Assembly (NCBI GenBank): GCA_013397435.1
Contig: VZRG01001063.1
Span: forward strand, 58,371-122,370
Source: Erythrocercus mccallii
Taxonomy: Eukaryota; Chordata; Aves; Passeriformes; Dicruridae
Direction of reading: 5' to 3'
DNA: 64,000 nucleotides
The position numbers and the translations under genes are program-made. Positions 12,601-24,572 of this stretch are shown piece by piece. Every line of letters starts with the position of its first letter. Position 1 is the first letter of the stretch. The notes beneath the pieces are model-generated. The model made no database searches. It saw only the letters and a program-made list of their open reading frames with translations, and had not been told where the DNA came from.

Positions 12601-13880
12601 TTACCTATTAACCCTCCTCATGGGGACCTCAGTACTCCTTAATTTTAGAGGTTTTATTGGACAAACATATTCTGAGCTCCTTGAATGCATCTGCATTAGT
12701 ATGTTAGGTCAGATCAGGAGTAGGCTTTGGAAATGCCTCTCCTAATTTTCCCCACTTATGTATGCGTTGTGTAGCAGTCCCAGAGCTCTTGGGTTGGACT
12801 CCTTTCAAATGAAACCAAATTGGAAGATGTGCTGCGGAACTGCAGTCTGGTAGACATTCAACCCACAGGACTAGGCTAGAGCAAAATAAAAACCTCTTGA
12901 AAGGTGTGTGGTTTGGACCTTAGGTCCTCAGCACCATCCTGTGGTCTATATTGTAGACATAGCCTTTGATGCTTAAAAAAGGCTATGAAGCAACCTGGTT
13001 TTTATTAGCAGAATTATTTTATGTAGCACATAAGGCAAAAGTCAAATTCACATTCACAGCAGTCAATGAAAGGTTTGTCATTAACTTCACCAGGGCCATG
13101 TGTTTGCCGTTGAGGCCTGATGCTCGTGGACTCAGGAACTGTTTGCTCATGGCTTCACATAGCCCTTTGTAAAGAGCTATCAAAGGTTTTTTATTTTATT
13201 TTTTAATTTGTGCATGCCTATAATATGACTGAAAGGAAGGGACTGAAGGTTTATGAGTAGTGCAGAGGACTAAGTAATCAATTGTTTTACTGTTTGTTCC
13301 AAAGAACTGCCTTGAAAAGCCCTGGAAATTTCATAGTTCTCTAGTGCTCTCAGGCATCAGTTTAATGGAGGAATCTGAAATCCAGTTTTGAAATTGATGC
13401 TGAAAAGGATACTTGTTTATTATTTCCATTGTTTTTGTCGAGTCTTTAGGTAGAATTTTTTGGCATTTGCAAGTTGTTTGACTTGAACCATAGACTCTCT
13501 GCGTGGCATGGCAGAGTTGTTCCAGGGAACAGTCCAGAGCTTCTCACAGCCTTGGTGAGGAGAAGAGATGGCTGATTCCATGCCATATAGCTGTTTTAAA
13601 AGATTAATAGATGCAATTCTAGAATTTGCATGGTTGTATGGTTTGCATGGTTGTCGGTGACCCTGACCGAGACATGCAGGATGCACATGAAGCATCTGCT
13701 TGCACATCTCATCACTGAAGCCTAACTAAGAACTCTGACTTGTTCAGAAAACTTGTAACAATTTTGTTTTCTGCTTGACTGTATAGAGAGCACATTTCAG
13801 TTTGGTAGGAGATAAGAGATAATAAGAAATTAATTTCCTTAAGCACATTTTTAATCTGATCTAGTCATGGTCATCTAGAC
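9603..13880. other. Intron 3 segment without recognisable gene or transposon
   Basis: This is AT-rich intronic sequence immediately after exon 3. The only structures I can name are a perfect 10-bp hairpin at 10338-10362 and a pyrimidine-rich patch near 10490-10600. The open frame on the minus strand at 10846-11241 (131 codons) has no recognisable domain and I do not call it. Confidence 0.6.
10338..10362. repeat. Perfect 10-bp inverted repeat (hairpin)
   Basis: The arms CTGCACAAGT (10338-10347) and ACTTGTGCAG (10353-10362) are perfect reverse complements around the 5-nt loop TTTTC. No T-run typical of a bacterial terminator follows, and the stem is far too short for a microRNA precursor. Confidence 0.9.
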
Positions 13881-14276
13881 AAGCTGAGAGGGTAGGGGCT
13901 GTTCAGCCTGGAGAAGCCTTCAGATAGACCGTAGAGCAGCCTCCCAGTAACCAAAGAGAGCTACTAGAAATATGGAGATGGAGTTTTCACAAGGACCCAT
14001 GGTGATAGGACAAGGGGAAATGGCTTTAAACTGGAAGAGACTGGTTTAGGTTAGATATTAAGAGGAAAATGTCTACTGTGGGGGTGGTGAGACACTGGAA
14101 CAGTTGTTCAGAGAGATTGTGAATGCCCCACCCCTGGGAATGCTCAAGGCCAAGGTGGGTGAGGCTTTGAGCAACCTGGTGTAGTTAAAGGTGTCTTACC
14201 CCATGGCAGGGTGTTGGAACTAAGTGATCTTCCAGGTCCCTTCCAACCCAAACCATTTGATGATTATATGATTGAT
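13881..14276 (+). mobile_element. CR1 LINE 3'-end fragment
   Basis: About 400 bases show the avian CR1 3' region in sense orientation: a 'ggggctgttcagcctggaga' start, 'tgataggacaaggggaaatgg' in the middle, 'ggaactaagtgatcttccagg' near the end, and a degraded ATTCTRTG-type tail (CATTTGATGATTATATGATT). CR1 copies are usually 5'-truncated, as here. The copy is diverged and inactive. The left boundary is approximate. Confidence 0.92.
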
Positions 14277-16140
14277 GAGTATAGTACTTTTTTAGTGACA
14301 GCAGAGTTTCACTTTATACAGAATGGCACTTTAACCAGTGCCAAACCACATTTAAAAAATATTACAAAAATGCTTTTTTATAATAACTTTTTCTTCAGAT
14401 TATTTCCCAGTGCAATTCTGACATAGCTGAGATACAAAACCTTAAACATGGAATTGGTGGGATGTTTCTATGCCAGCAGTTCCTGTGTCAGGACAAGGAC
14501 TCCTAGTGCTCGTTAAGATTTTGAAAATGAGGTTTTTAATTTTGAAGAAATACATATTAAGAAAATCCCATTGCCTCAGAGGACGCATCAATGTTTTGAG
14601 GCTTTTTCTTGCCCATATTAACTCAGTTGGTCAGAGCAACTGGGTAGTAGAGAGGAAGAAGAATATTCTGAGATCATAGTCCATGCAGCTTCGAAGAAGG
14701 CCTTGTTATAGCAGTGGTGAATTCTCAGCTGAAGATACTAATCTTTTGACACTATGGAAGACAACCTAGACAATAAAATAAGACACATAATTGACTTTTA
14801 GATAGCAAAAGGTTAGTGTGAGACTTTCCCCCCCCTCTTTGATGTGGTGCTTACTAGTGTATCTCTAAGCTAGGCTAAAAAACGTGTGTTTGTTTAAATT
14901 AAGTACTACCAGGTCCGTTTGGAGCAAACCATGGCTGAGGTAAAATTTAATTCACGTATATTGAATGATGAATGAAATAGTTACTATTTATGTAATTAAA
15001 GAAGATTGCACCTATAAAAATTCAGTTTCTTTTTCTTGGAAGAATAATATGATTTCAATTATTTTGAGTCTTTACAATTTTTGACTGCTATATCTGAGGT
15101 GTTACTGTTTCATGTGAAGCACATAGTGAAAATTTACATAAGTTGCAGTTACTTTAATCTTCCAAACTACCTTAGCTTCCTTCTGGAGGTCACAGATAAT
15201 ATTTTATAACTTGGTAATATAAAATGCCTTCTTTCTTGAACATGGTCTACATCTGTGTGGACAAGAACATCACCTGAGAGTGTTCATTGTTTCAGTGTCT
15301 ACAGAGCCTGAAAGGGCTTTTATAATTATTAAAAAAGGACTATTGATCACTCCTTTAAAATTCCTAAACTTAGGAAGTGGATGAAGGACATAAATTAAGA
15401 GCCTTAAAGTCTTTATACCTATACACTTACTTTCCAGTTCAGATGACCTGTAAAAGAAATCATCTCTCAAAACATGACCATTTTGACAAAAGCAATGATT
15501 GTTGAACTTTTCTCCTCTGGCTAACAGATGCTCTTATTTTTTCTTTTGCCAATTTTTGGTTGTGTTCTTATTTAACTTTTTGATTGAACATTCTGGGAAA
15601 GGAAAAACAATCATCGTATATGCTTGTACCAAATGCATTTAAAAATCGCTAAAACTACGTTCTGTCTCCCCAGCGTTCAGAGTGCTGTGTGTCTTCATTT
15701 CTTTAGACATTTGTCTAAGTAAATAGTGTCCTTCCTTGGAATTTCAGAGTCCTGTTCTTTGTTGGTATAAAGGGATGTGGCAACATTTATTTGAAGTAGA
15801 CCGCAACAAAAAATTTAGCCATGATACTTGTTTTCTAAAATACATTTATATTAGCAAAAGGATATTTCACTCATTCTCTTCATTCACTTCCACTTCTTTT
15901 AAGGTCTATTAAAAGATACCGTCTTAGCTAAAAAAATATTTTGATTTCATCTGACATTTCAGACTTCTTAAATGAAAATCTTTCATTCTGTTTGAGGTCC
16001 AAAGAGGAAATTCTATCAGGGAAAAAAATTCACCAAGTAAAATTAGAGCATCTCTAGTGAAAGGCAAACTGAAATTCTTAACAATTTCCCTTTTATGATC
16101 TCAGATATCTTAACAGGTGTTCAAGAACTTTAAAAATCAG
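14277..16140. other. Intron 3 segment, nothing recognised
   Basis: AT-rich unique-looking sequence between a CR1 fragment and a MIR-like element. It contains only short chance ORFs (under 75 codons) and a C-run near 14828. I see no repeat family or splice-site pair worth naming. Confidence 0.6.
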
Positions 16141-16149
16141 TTTTCTGTT

Positions 16150-16545
16150 TGGCTGTGTACTTTGGTTTTATAATCCTCACTGCCTGTTTTACGTACAAGG
16201 AAACTGAGCACTGAGGTTGTTAGCGGCAACATCAAGGAGGCATTTTTACACCTGCAGTGTTTGAATTCTTAGGGTTTTTTACTAGCACAGTTATTAGCAA
16301 CTGTGCATCCAAATACCTGAGAGAGAAAATGCAGGTACTCATTCTTGCTCCTACAATTCCATTTTCACCATTGAAGATGTTATGAATGCAGAAAGAGAAG
16401 CTGGGCCTCACCTCCATTGAAAGCGTACTCCACAAGGTTAATTGCCTTGCCCAAGGAAATCTGTAGGAGAGCCAGGAATAGAACTCGGATTTCCTGGCAG
16501 CCTGCCCTGTGCCTTCAGCTCAAGGCCATCCTCCTCCAGTAAAGC
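16150..16545 (+). mobile_element. MIR-like ancient SINE, apparently split by an insert
   Basis: The left part (about 16168-16225) contains a 'tataatcctcactgcc...acaaggaaactgagcac' stretch, and the right part (about 16435-16545) reads 'aaggttaattgccttgcccaagg' followed by 'agccaggaatagaactcgg' and a 'cctgccctgtgccttcag' stretch. These are the core and 3' landmarks of the MIR SINE family (bar...aaactgaggcac...aggttaagtgacttgccc). About 200 bases between them do not fit MIR and may be a later insertion or a local duplication. Boundaries are estimates. Confidence 0.62.
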
Positions 16546-16711
16546 TTGCTTGAGAGCATATTGGATGAGGCAGGGAGGGAAACACACTTTTCAATCCTAT
16601 ATTTTAAACCAATAGATGTTTTTTTACCTGTTCCTGTAAATACAGGTGTGACTATTTCAGTATGTCTGGTATATGTCTAGCTGGTGGGCAATGAGGAGTA
16701 GGAGTTAAGAT

Positions 16712-16875
16712 ATTTAAAAAGTCTATATATCATCCCTGCAGATATTTAAAAGACATGTAGTTGTGGTTCTTAGGGGCATGGTCTAGTGGTGGGCTTTGCA
16801 ATGCTGGGTTCTTGGTTGAACTTGATCATCTTAGAATTCTTTTCCAACTTAAATCATTCTGTGATTATGTGATTC
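16712..16875 (+). mobile_element. CR1 LINE 3'-end fragment
   Basis: Sense-orientation CR1 tail with the landmarks 'cttaggggcatggtctagtgg', 'ggttgaacttgatcatctta', 'cttttccaacttaaat' and a terminal CATTCTGTGATTATGTGATT octamer repeat. It closely resembles the fragment at 18655, including the upstream 'gatatttaaaagaca' segment, so both belong to the same CR1 subfamily. Confidence 0.93.
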
Positions 16876-17289
16876 CATATTCAGGGTAAAATGAAGAGAT
16901 TCAGGACCAGAAGGATTTTGAACCAATCCCATGTACAAGCCCGAAGGATATTTGATGCATAATGATATTTTTCATCTTTGTGCCTTGATTATGTAGAAGT
17001 CCAATACTGATTAATTAAATGACAGACATAGTCACAAAAACAAGGTGCCTGGTTCCTTGAACATTTGGAGTATGGTTACTCTCCTTTTGAGCATTAGCCA
17101 ATCTGAGTCATAGCTGTGGGACAGGGCCATTCCAAGTCACCTCATCTATTTCCATTCCCTGTCCTCTTGAAAGGTAGTGCTGCAGAAGGTTATGAAAACC
17201 CATGTGTTAATGTGTGATCCAAAAGAGAAGATTTGGAGTCATGACTCCTGGATTTTCTTAAAATTTCTGACTAATTGTGCCACTCCTTT

Positions 17290-17313
17290 AACGTAATTTA
17301 ATTTAATTTAATT
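17290..17313. repeat. (AATTT)n microsatellite
   Basis: A short run of four AATTT units within intron 3. Simple repeat, no further function suggested. Confidence 0.8.
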
Positions 17314-18654
17314 CTGCTTTATACTGCGAGCCCCCACAGTGCAATAGCCCTACAAAAAGATACCACATTTTTTCTCTGCAAGAAAAGGCCATCTTATAAA
17401 TGGCACTCAGTCCCTATGTGGGTGAGTTTACTCCTGTCAATTAAGAGTTACCATAATAATTAAAGGCAGTAATACTTTTGGGCATTGTTCTGCATTCTGT
17501 ACAGCCCCAAACAAGCAATGTGGATGCCAAAGGAATGCAGGGTTGATCCTCTTCTGGAAAAGTTTGGGGAAGATTGATACTGTGATAATTAATATTTGGA
17601 GAGTACTTTCAGGTGTTTGAATGAAAGTCATTATATGCTTTAAGTGCAAGTATTGTTATTTCCTCTTCCTTAATCCTGAGTCTAAGCCTCACTTCAAATT
17701 ACAGCTCAGTGTTACATTTTAGGTATGAGGCTGTATTTTCAACAAGAAAGTGGGCTTTCTCCATTAAATAGCTTCAGAATATCCTCACCAGGAATCATCT
17801 TCTAATTCTGTAGCACACAACACTTAGTGAAGAAAAATATTTTCTTTTTGTCTCTGCTGTTTTGAATTTCTTTTGTGCTAGTTCCCATTTAAAATATAAA
17901 TCAACTATAGTTTACAATAGCATTTACAAGTCCCTAAGTGGGATATTCATTAGACTGCAAAGGAAAACCAGGAAAATAAAAATAGAGAGACAAGACCCTC
18001 TCATTTGAAAATTGTGACTTCACAAGCTGTATTGCTTAAATAGTCAGATTGGGATATGCAAATCAATGATTTAAAGATGCAGTAGTGACACTGCTGCTAG
18101 AAGAAGAAGAAATCTTTTCAGGTCCAAGAGAATCCAGATATTTTCAGTCTTGAGGGAGCCCTGGAATGGGAAACATGGCGGCCTGGGAAGATGACAGTCT
18201 GAACGAAAAAGCCATGTGTTGAGAAGCATATAATTGTGGAGTGGAGGCTGGTAGTGCTGACAACACTGTTTTGCATTCCTGTCCTGCTCTCTGTTCAGAA
18301 TGGTCCTGGTTGCACAGAAGACACTAAATTAGCCTTGCTGTTACTGTAGGCTGTTAGTGGGATATGATTTCATTCTTTGCAATACAGTGAGACAGGGAGG
18401 CTACTTCTTGGTTGTTTTGATGTTGCAGTGATTTCATTTCAGGAAGGAAATCTTGCTTCTGCACAAGGGCAGCCACCAGCCACCCTGTGCTGATGGGAGG
18501 GGAATGTGGATTTATCTCTCAAATGCAGGCATCCCTGGGTTTCATCCTTTTTCTTTCATGGTATAATATTTCAGGGAATCCATTACACCCAAGCTACAGC
18601 CTGTGTCACTAGGGTTTTAGATTCTATCATCCCTTCCCTTCCAGGACAGGGTCC

Positions 18655-18803
18655 TAGAATATTTAAAAACTCTATGTATTATCTCTGGAGATATTTAAAA
18701 GATAGGGATGTGATCCTTAGGGACATAGTTTAGTGGTGGACTTGGCAGTGCTGGATTAATGGTTGGACTTGATGATCTTAGAAGTCTTTTCCATCCTAAA
18801 TGT
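18655..18803 (+). mobile_element. CR1 LINE 3'-end fragment
   Basis: Sense-orientation CR1 tail: 'gatatttaaaagataggg', 'ccttagggacatagtttag', 'tggttggacttgatgatctt' and 'cttttccatcctaaatg'. The terminal octamer repeats are missing. It is the same subfamily as the copy at 16712, 1.9 kb upstream and in the same orientation. Confidence 0.92.
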
Positions 18804-18823
18804 TGAAAACTGGCCTTAATTAT

Positions 18824-18860
18824 TCAAAAATTGTACTCAAAAATTGTACTCAAAAGTTGT
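18824..18860. repeat. 13-bp tandem repeat, about three copies
   Basis: The unit TCAAAAATTGTAC occurs twice exactly and then once in altered form (TCAAAAGTTGTG). It lies just after the truncated end of the CR1 copy at 18655. Local slippage or duplication is the likely origin. Confidence 0.85.
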
Positions 18861-21800
18861 GTAGCTTCTTCTCTGCATGGCATTTCAGCTTCAAGAGCAG
18901 AGCTGGAGAATGCTTCTTATCCAGGAAAACACAGGAACTTGTGATTGGGACACTTATATAGGAGGTATGGATTTAAATATTCATCACATTTGCTAATAGA
19001 TAGACCCCCTGTGAACAGTCTTGCTCAGAGATGCTGATGTCCAGGCTGGACCTGAGCACTGTGAACAGTGCTATGCTCTGTCCTGGTAGTTCATAGCTCT
19101 GAAGGCTTCTCCAGAGATGGAGCTAGATTTTGGATGGCTGTTGGCTGAAAATTGAAATGGAGTAGAGTTTTAATGAGGAGGTAAGGCTAGCTGACTTAGA
19201 TTATAAATTTTGAGCATGTTCAGCTAGTTAAACTGAGAGGGCTTGAAGGTTAGTAAGAAAATACTAGGCAACTGAAGAACTTCCAGAGATAACTGCAGAG
19301 AATAGATGGATCAAACCCCACTCTAGTGAAATCTCCACATACATAAAATGTTACTTGTGTATTTTATAGCATGGATGCTAGAATTTTGCTGGCAACAGCT
19401 TGCTGCAATCTATTTGCATGTGATTTTAATTCCTTCTCTTGCCTGTTTAAATTGTATTCCCTGTTATCATTGCAGGTATTGTAGTTTCAGGGGTTTTTTG
19501 CCAGCTCAGTTATATATTTTATGAGTGCTATTTCCATAGCAGTTTTAGGAGACTAGTAATGAATAATGTATGTCTTTATTCTGCTTTTTCTTTTCACTTC
19601 TTTAAAATAAGCTCTCTATTTGCAGTTTTTTATTATTTTTTATTTATTTATTATATTTATTTTTTTATTATATTATTTTCAGGTTTTTTTTCAATCCTGA
19701 CAACTGTTGAACTGTGGAACTGCAGGGTCTGACTTTGGTGCTGCTTATGACAATTTAAATAATAGTACTGATAAATTAAATTTTATTGTATATCTGTATT
19801 GGCGTCAGTGGGAATAGTGCCTGGTCTGCAGCGGTTGGTTTGCTTTGATTAAAAGTCATTTGCCAATGATGGCAGTCTCCATTTTGAAGACTCAAAGATA
19901 ATGAGTGAATTGGCACAATTTAGGGTTCTAACATCCTCTCTGTTCTGAGTAACTGCTGAGAGCTTAAAAACAGTCAGACTGGTAGTTTCTGTATGGAGCA
20001 GAATTTATGACTTTACCTAATATATTGCCCAAATCCATTTTGACTGTTATCAATTATCCTAACAGCAATTGGAGCCTTTTACAAGATGCAATAGAAACAC
20101 ATATGGGAGCTTCACTGTTACGATCTTATCAAAATTGCATTTTGTTCACATATTCTTAGGGTTTCCTTAGTATTCACAGAGAACCCATTCAGGCTCTGGC
20201 TGCTTCTCCTGCTTTGTTTCTGGTTGATGATGCTAAATGCTTTGAGAAATCTGCTTGGGGACTCTCCTTCCATGTTAAGCTGTTTATTTGGGTTTTGAAA
20301 GAAACATCTCACACAATTGACCAAATATATACAGTATTTGGATCAAAGTATTGAATATGTAGAGGAGACAAGGTGCCCTCTGACATGGCACGCCCTATTG
20401 CATTCATTAATATTTATTAACGTTCATAAACTGTTTGGAGGCATCAGAGGTGTGTGAAGTTTTCAAGGTACTTCTGCAAACTTACTGCTCAAGTCAAGAA
20501 TGACCATTCAAGCAATTGTTTCATCAAGCTTTACACGCAAGTCTCATTGAGATAGGTAGACTGACAAATAGTCTGCCAGTGAGACATGATGCCCCTGGTC
20601 TAGTAGATTGAATATGTAGCCAAGAGATGCATGATAACATATTGTTTGTTGAAGTCAATAGCCACACTCCTAATGAAATCACTTGCCTGGATTTCAGCCC
20701 TTCTCCCTCTGCCACTAACGTGATATGTAACTGTGTCTGCTGCTTCGTTACAAGCTCTATAAATTGTCTGAGTAGCCATGTTTGCACAAAAATCAGGTAA
20801 TTTGAGCAAGACCATCTATATATGTTCAACAGAAACTTTATGGTGACTCTTACATAACAAGAACAGTATTTGACTAAATCTGTGAATAGAGTAAATTTAT
20901 TATTAATGTCAGCTAAGTTTTGGGCAGTCACTACAGGAGTAACAGATGGACTGCACTTGTACAGAGATACACACAGAAGTTTTTTATTTTTGCTTTTTTA
21001 ATAAAGCAACTTGTATGCCACATAAACAATACTTCTTAAAAGGATAACTTCTTCTTTAATAATTTCTGTGAATGATTTGAAAAGTGAAATATGGACAGCT
21101 CTGTACTGTAACCTTTAGCAAATTTTTTAAAGATATATAAAGATGTGGTTTTGAAAATGCCTGAATTGTCTTACTTTTTCCACATGCATAACTTTCATTG
21201 AGTTGTGGTCATAGGTAGATACATATTGAGGGTATATTAGTCACTGAAACAAATTCCTTTTAAGGTAAGTCTGTGTAAAGTAGTGCCTCCACTGAAGTGA
21301 ATCCAATAGCAAGACTCCAACTTACTTGGTTGAAGTCAGGATTTCCCTCTTCAAAGGCTTGTAAATGGTGATATATAAATTAGAAACCCTTTTTTAGTTA
21401 TGCTAACAAAAAAACACCTATTATGGTTTTGAGTAAGGGAAAGAATTTGGCCTTTAATCTGCAGTATGTCTTGAGGGAGAAGGTTTTGCACATTGTTTTT
21501 TGTTTAAACTAGAACAAATCCTTTACTTGAAAGAAAATATCCATTGCCCAAAGAACAACAAAGACAAATTATGCTATAGCTGAAGTTCACACAAGAACAC
21601 AGAAATGTTTCAAAATTATATTCCTAATAATAATTTTGCTCCAAGCAGAAAGTACTTTATCTCTTTCACTGTTCATTTCAGGAAGTAGGTCTCAGTACCT
21701 TTGCAGGCAAACCAGATGCAATTGCTTTCCAAGAAAGATGTTGTTAATTCCATTGTGCCAAATCACAAAAAAGGCTATTTACAGGAGAAGTTAGAGTCAT

Positions 21801-24449
21801 CATGATCTTTTTGTATAATTATAAATCACTGTGGTTTTCTTTGCATGGTTAAAATTTCAAATAGTAATTAAGTAATGTCCTAGAGTAAGATTTGTGCATT
21901 ACAAAGCTCTGTACACCTTTCTTCAGATCCCTGAAGCCATCATCTTGAGTGTATAATAAATGAGAAGCAGAACTGTAGTGATTTATTTAGCTTTCTCATT
22001 TTTTTTACATGTTAGTTTTCAGAAAAGCTTTTAGTGACCTTAAAACAAAACAAAAGTGGAGGATTTCTGTACTTTCTTACACTTTGCACAAGTATAGAAG
22101 CACAAGTGAACATAGCTGTATGCATTCTGTGTTTGTCTTCTCTGGGTCAACATTTGAATCCATAGCTTGCCTGCTCTCCTCATTGAGGGCTACATAAATG
22201 TCATGGATAGAAACTGAGAAAGTTCTCATTTTCAGTAATTAAAACATGATTAGGCTGTTGAAAAATTGAAAAGGACATTTATTTAATTTAAAAAAAACCT
22301 GTGATTGTTTATTTGGAAGATATCTAACAAAATAAACATCTGATCCAAGACTAACTATGAGAATATGAGCAATATGAGAAATTGCAGGTAACATTTGAGA
22401 GAATCAAGCAGTAAAGAGTAGAAGACAGGCAAAAAGAAGGAACAAAGATCTTACTCTATAAGCCCTAGAGTGGGGAATTGTTGTGTTTGGATTGAATTTG
22501 ATCTCACCAGCTGTCAGCTCAGTTGTGTTCCATGTGCGGATATCAGAGTTTTCAGTGTAGGGTGAGCAAGTGTCTAAGTTATCCATTTCTTATTTTGCAT
22601 GTCTATCATAGCCCCTCTGCCTCTTGCAGTCTAGGAAACTGAAAGAAAAACAGTTTTTCTTCTTTCTGAAACAAAGGTGATGTGTAAAGCTCTTTTGTTT
22701 ACAGCAGTTATGCTCTGTATATTGAGGCTCAGGGTAACTTTCTTAGTACCTGGGTTAGATACAGTTTATGAGGTTACATTCCTCTTTTTGGATTCTGTTG
22801 CTCAGCCAGATACCTGGAGATCTCCTAGTTAACTAGTTCATTATGGTTATCTTGCTTTATTGGAGACAGAATAGCCAGACCCCAGAGACAAAAACCGTGT
22901 CAGCTTGAGGAGGAGGGCAGAATTGTGGGAAGTTTGAAGGCAGTTCAAAATCACTTCATTCCCTTGATATCCTGTCTTAAGCTGTATGTCTGATTTTGCA
23001 CTTCCAGAGAGTGCAAAGAGTTAGTCCCACAGCTTGTGATTTAAACTACTGCTGACATCTAGATTGAATTTGGATGGCAACACATCAGCATCATGAATGA
23101 CTTATGAATCAAACAGAAATTTTAAGGGACATTTTCATATTTGGCTTGAGTGAAAAGTGGAGATATTATTTATGCAGATGGAAATGTCCATGCCCACTGA
23201 GGTGCAGTGTTGTCTTTGCTAATCTCAGATATATTTCTGTTTGAGTGTGGATTTTCTTTGCATAGCGGTTCTCCTTCTAGCCAGTCTGTCGGTGAAGTTA
23301 TAACCCCACAGCTGACATCATAGTCTGTAATCATGGAAAGTATTGCCATCTCACAAACACAGCCTCTGAACGATGGGAAAATGAGCTGTAAGACAGGAAG
23401 TTGCTGTTTAAACTCAAACCAATGGCAATTATCAGAAACAGAAAGTAATAAGACAGTTCTGTAGGGCCAAACTGATTTTTGGTGCAGTATTGCTGAAAGC
23501 ACTTGAGTAACCCCAGGGAGGAACTTACCCCCTGCGTCTGGAATGACTTGATGGCGAGCATAGGGAGGAAGTGAATTTACGCTCCAGTTTAATACATTGG
23601 AAAGTTTTCCCTTGTCTGAAAGTCTTTATCTCTGAATTTCCTGGCTTTCGTGGATTTATACTAGATCTTAAATGTTATTTCAATGTATTTTTTTCTGGTG
23701 TTTGATGTCTTTTGAGTTGTTTTTACAGATATGTATTTAATGAAAGAAAAAACTGTCTTCCATTAAGGAGGTTGCAAAGCTTTTGTGAACACTGAATAGC
23801 TGCCAAACACAAGGTGTCTCCTTTTTTCAGATTGGTGGTTGTTACTTGTGTGGCTGAAACATTCATTTAAACAAGAAGATGCAAGTATCTCTTAACATTT
23901 TAGCACCTCTTTTCCAAGGCTAAATGTTACTGCAATTTTTACTTTTTTCCCAAAGGATTGCCTCACCAACTCTGTGTGCAGCGTGTGTCTAACCTCTTAA
24001 AATTAGTGATTTGCAGTATAAATAGAACATCAATACATTGTGCTTGCCAAACCTTGACAAATAATTATTTGTAAGACACATGGAAAAATGGAATAAGTTA
24101 CATGTTGTACCTATATGCAAGTTTCTCACCCTTATTCAGAAGAGATCAGAATTCCCTGTTCTAAGCCTGGTAGGAGGCAGAGATAATGTACAGTCAGGCC
24201 ATGGGGAGTGGAGGCTTATGAGGATGCAAGTGAATGAAGGGTGTTATTTGAGCACAAGCCAGATTCCCAACAGAAACAGAATTGGGTTCTCCCTCACTTG
24301 CATGGTCTTCTGAGTCCATGGCATTTCCCCAGTTGTGTCATGGTGTAAGATAACAAGGGGCAAGGGCCACAAGTTTCAGCAAAGGGAATTCCCATGTAGT
24401 GAGGAAAGGAAGTCCACTATAGAAGGGGTAAGCAAGGGACATACTCTTT
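18861..24449. other. Intron 3 segment without recognisable gene
   Basis: Mostly AT-rich unique sequence. It contains an AT-only low-complexity patch at about 19625-19690. The longest open frame is 135 codons on the minus strand at 20524-20931, without recognisable domain, codon pattern or splice context, so it is not called. No transposon family was recognised. Confidence 0.55.
19625..19690. repeat. AT-rich low-complexity tract (TTTA/TTA units)
   Basis: About 65 bases almost free of G and C, made of TTTA, TTA and T-run units. Simple sequence in intron 3. Confidence 0.9.
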
Positions 24450-24572
24450 AGAGAGGCTGAGGAATCTCCCTCCTTGAAGAAAGCTCAGGCCAACCTGATC
24501 TAACTTCTGATGTAGAAGTCAGCCTAGCTTTGAGTAGGAGGTTGGATGAGATAAGGACCAGGCAGCTTTCAA
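24450..24572 (+). mobile_element. CR1 LINE fragment (degraded)
   Basis: The order 'gagaggctgaggaatctccc', 'tccttgaagaaagctcaggcc', 'caacctgatcta', 'gctttgagtaggaggttgga' and 'tgagataaggacc' matches the final ~120 bases of the CR1 3' end in sense orientation. The octamer tail is absent and divergence is high. Confidence 0.78.

Noticed and set aside
20524..20931. 135-codon open frame on the - strand
   Set aside because: No recognised domain, overlaps another frame on the same strand, and no promoter or splice evidence.
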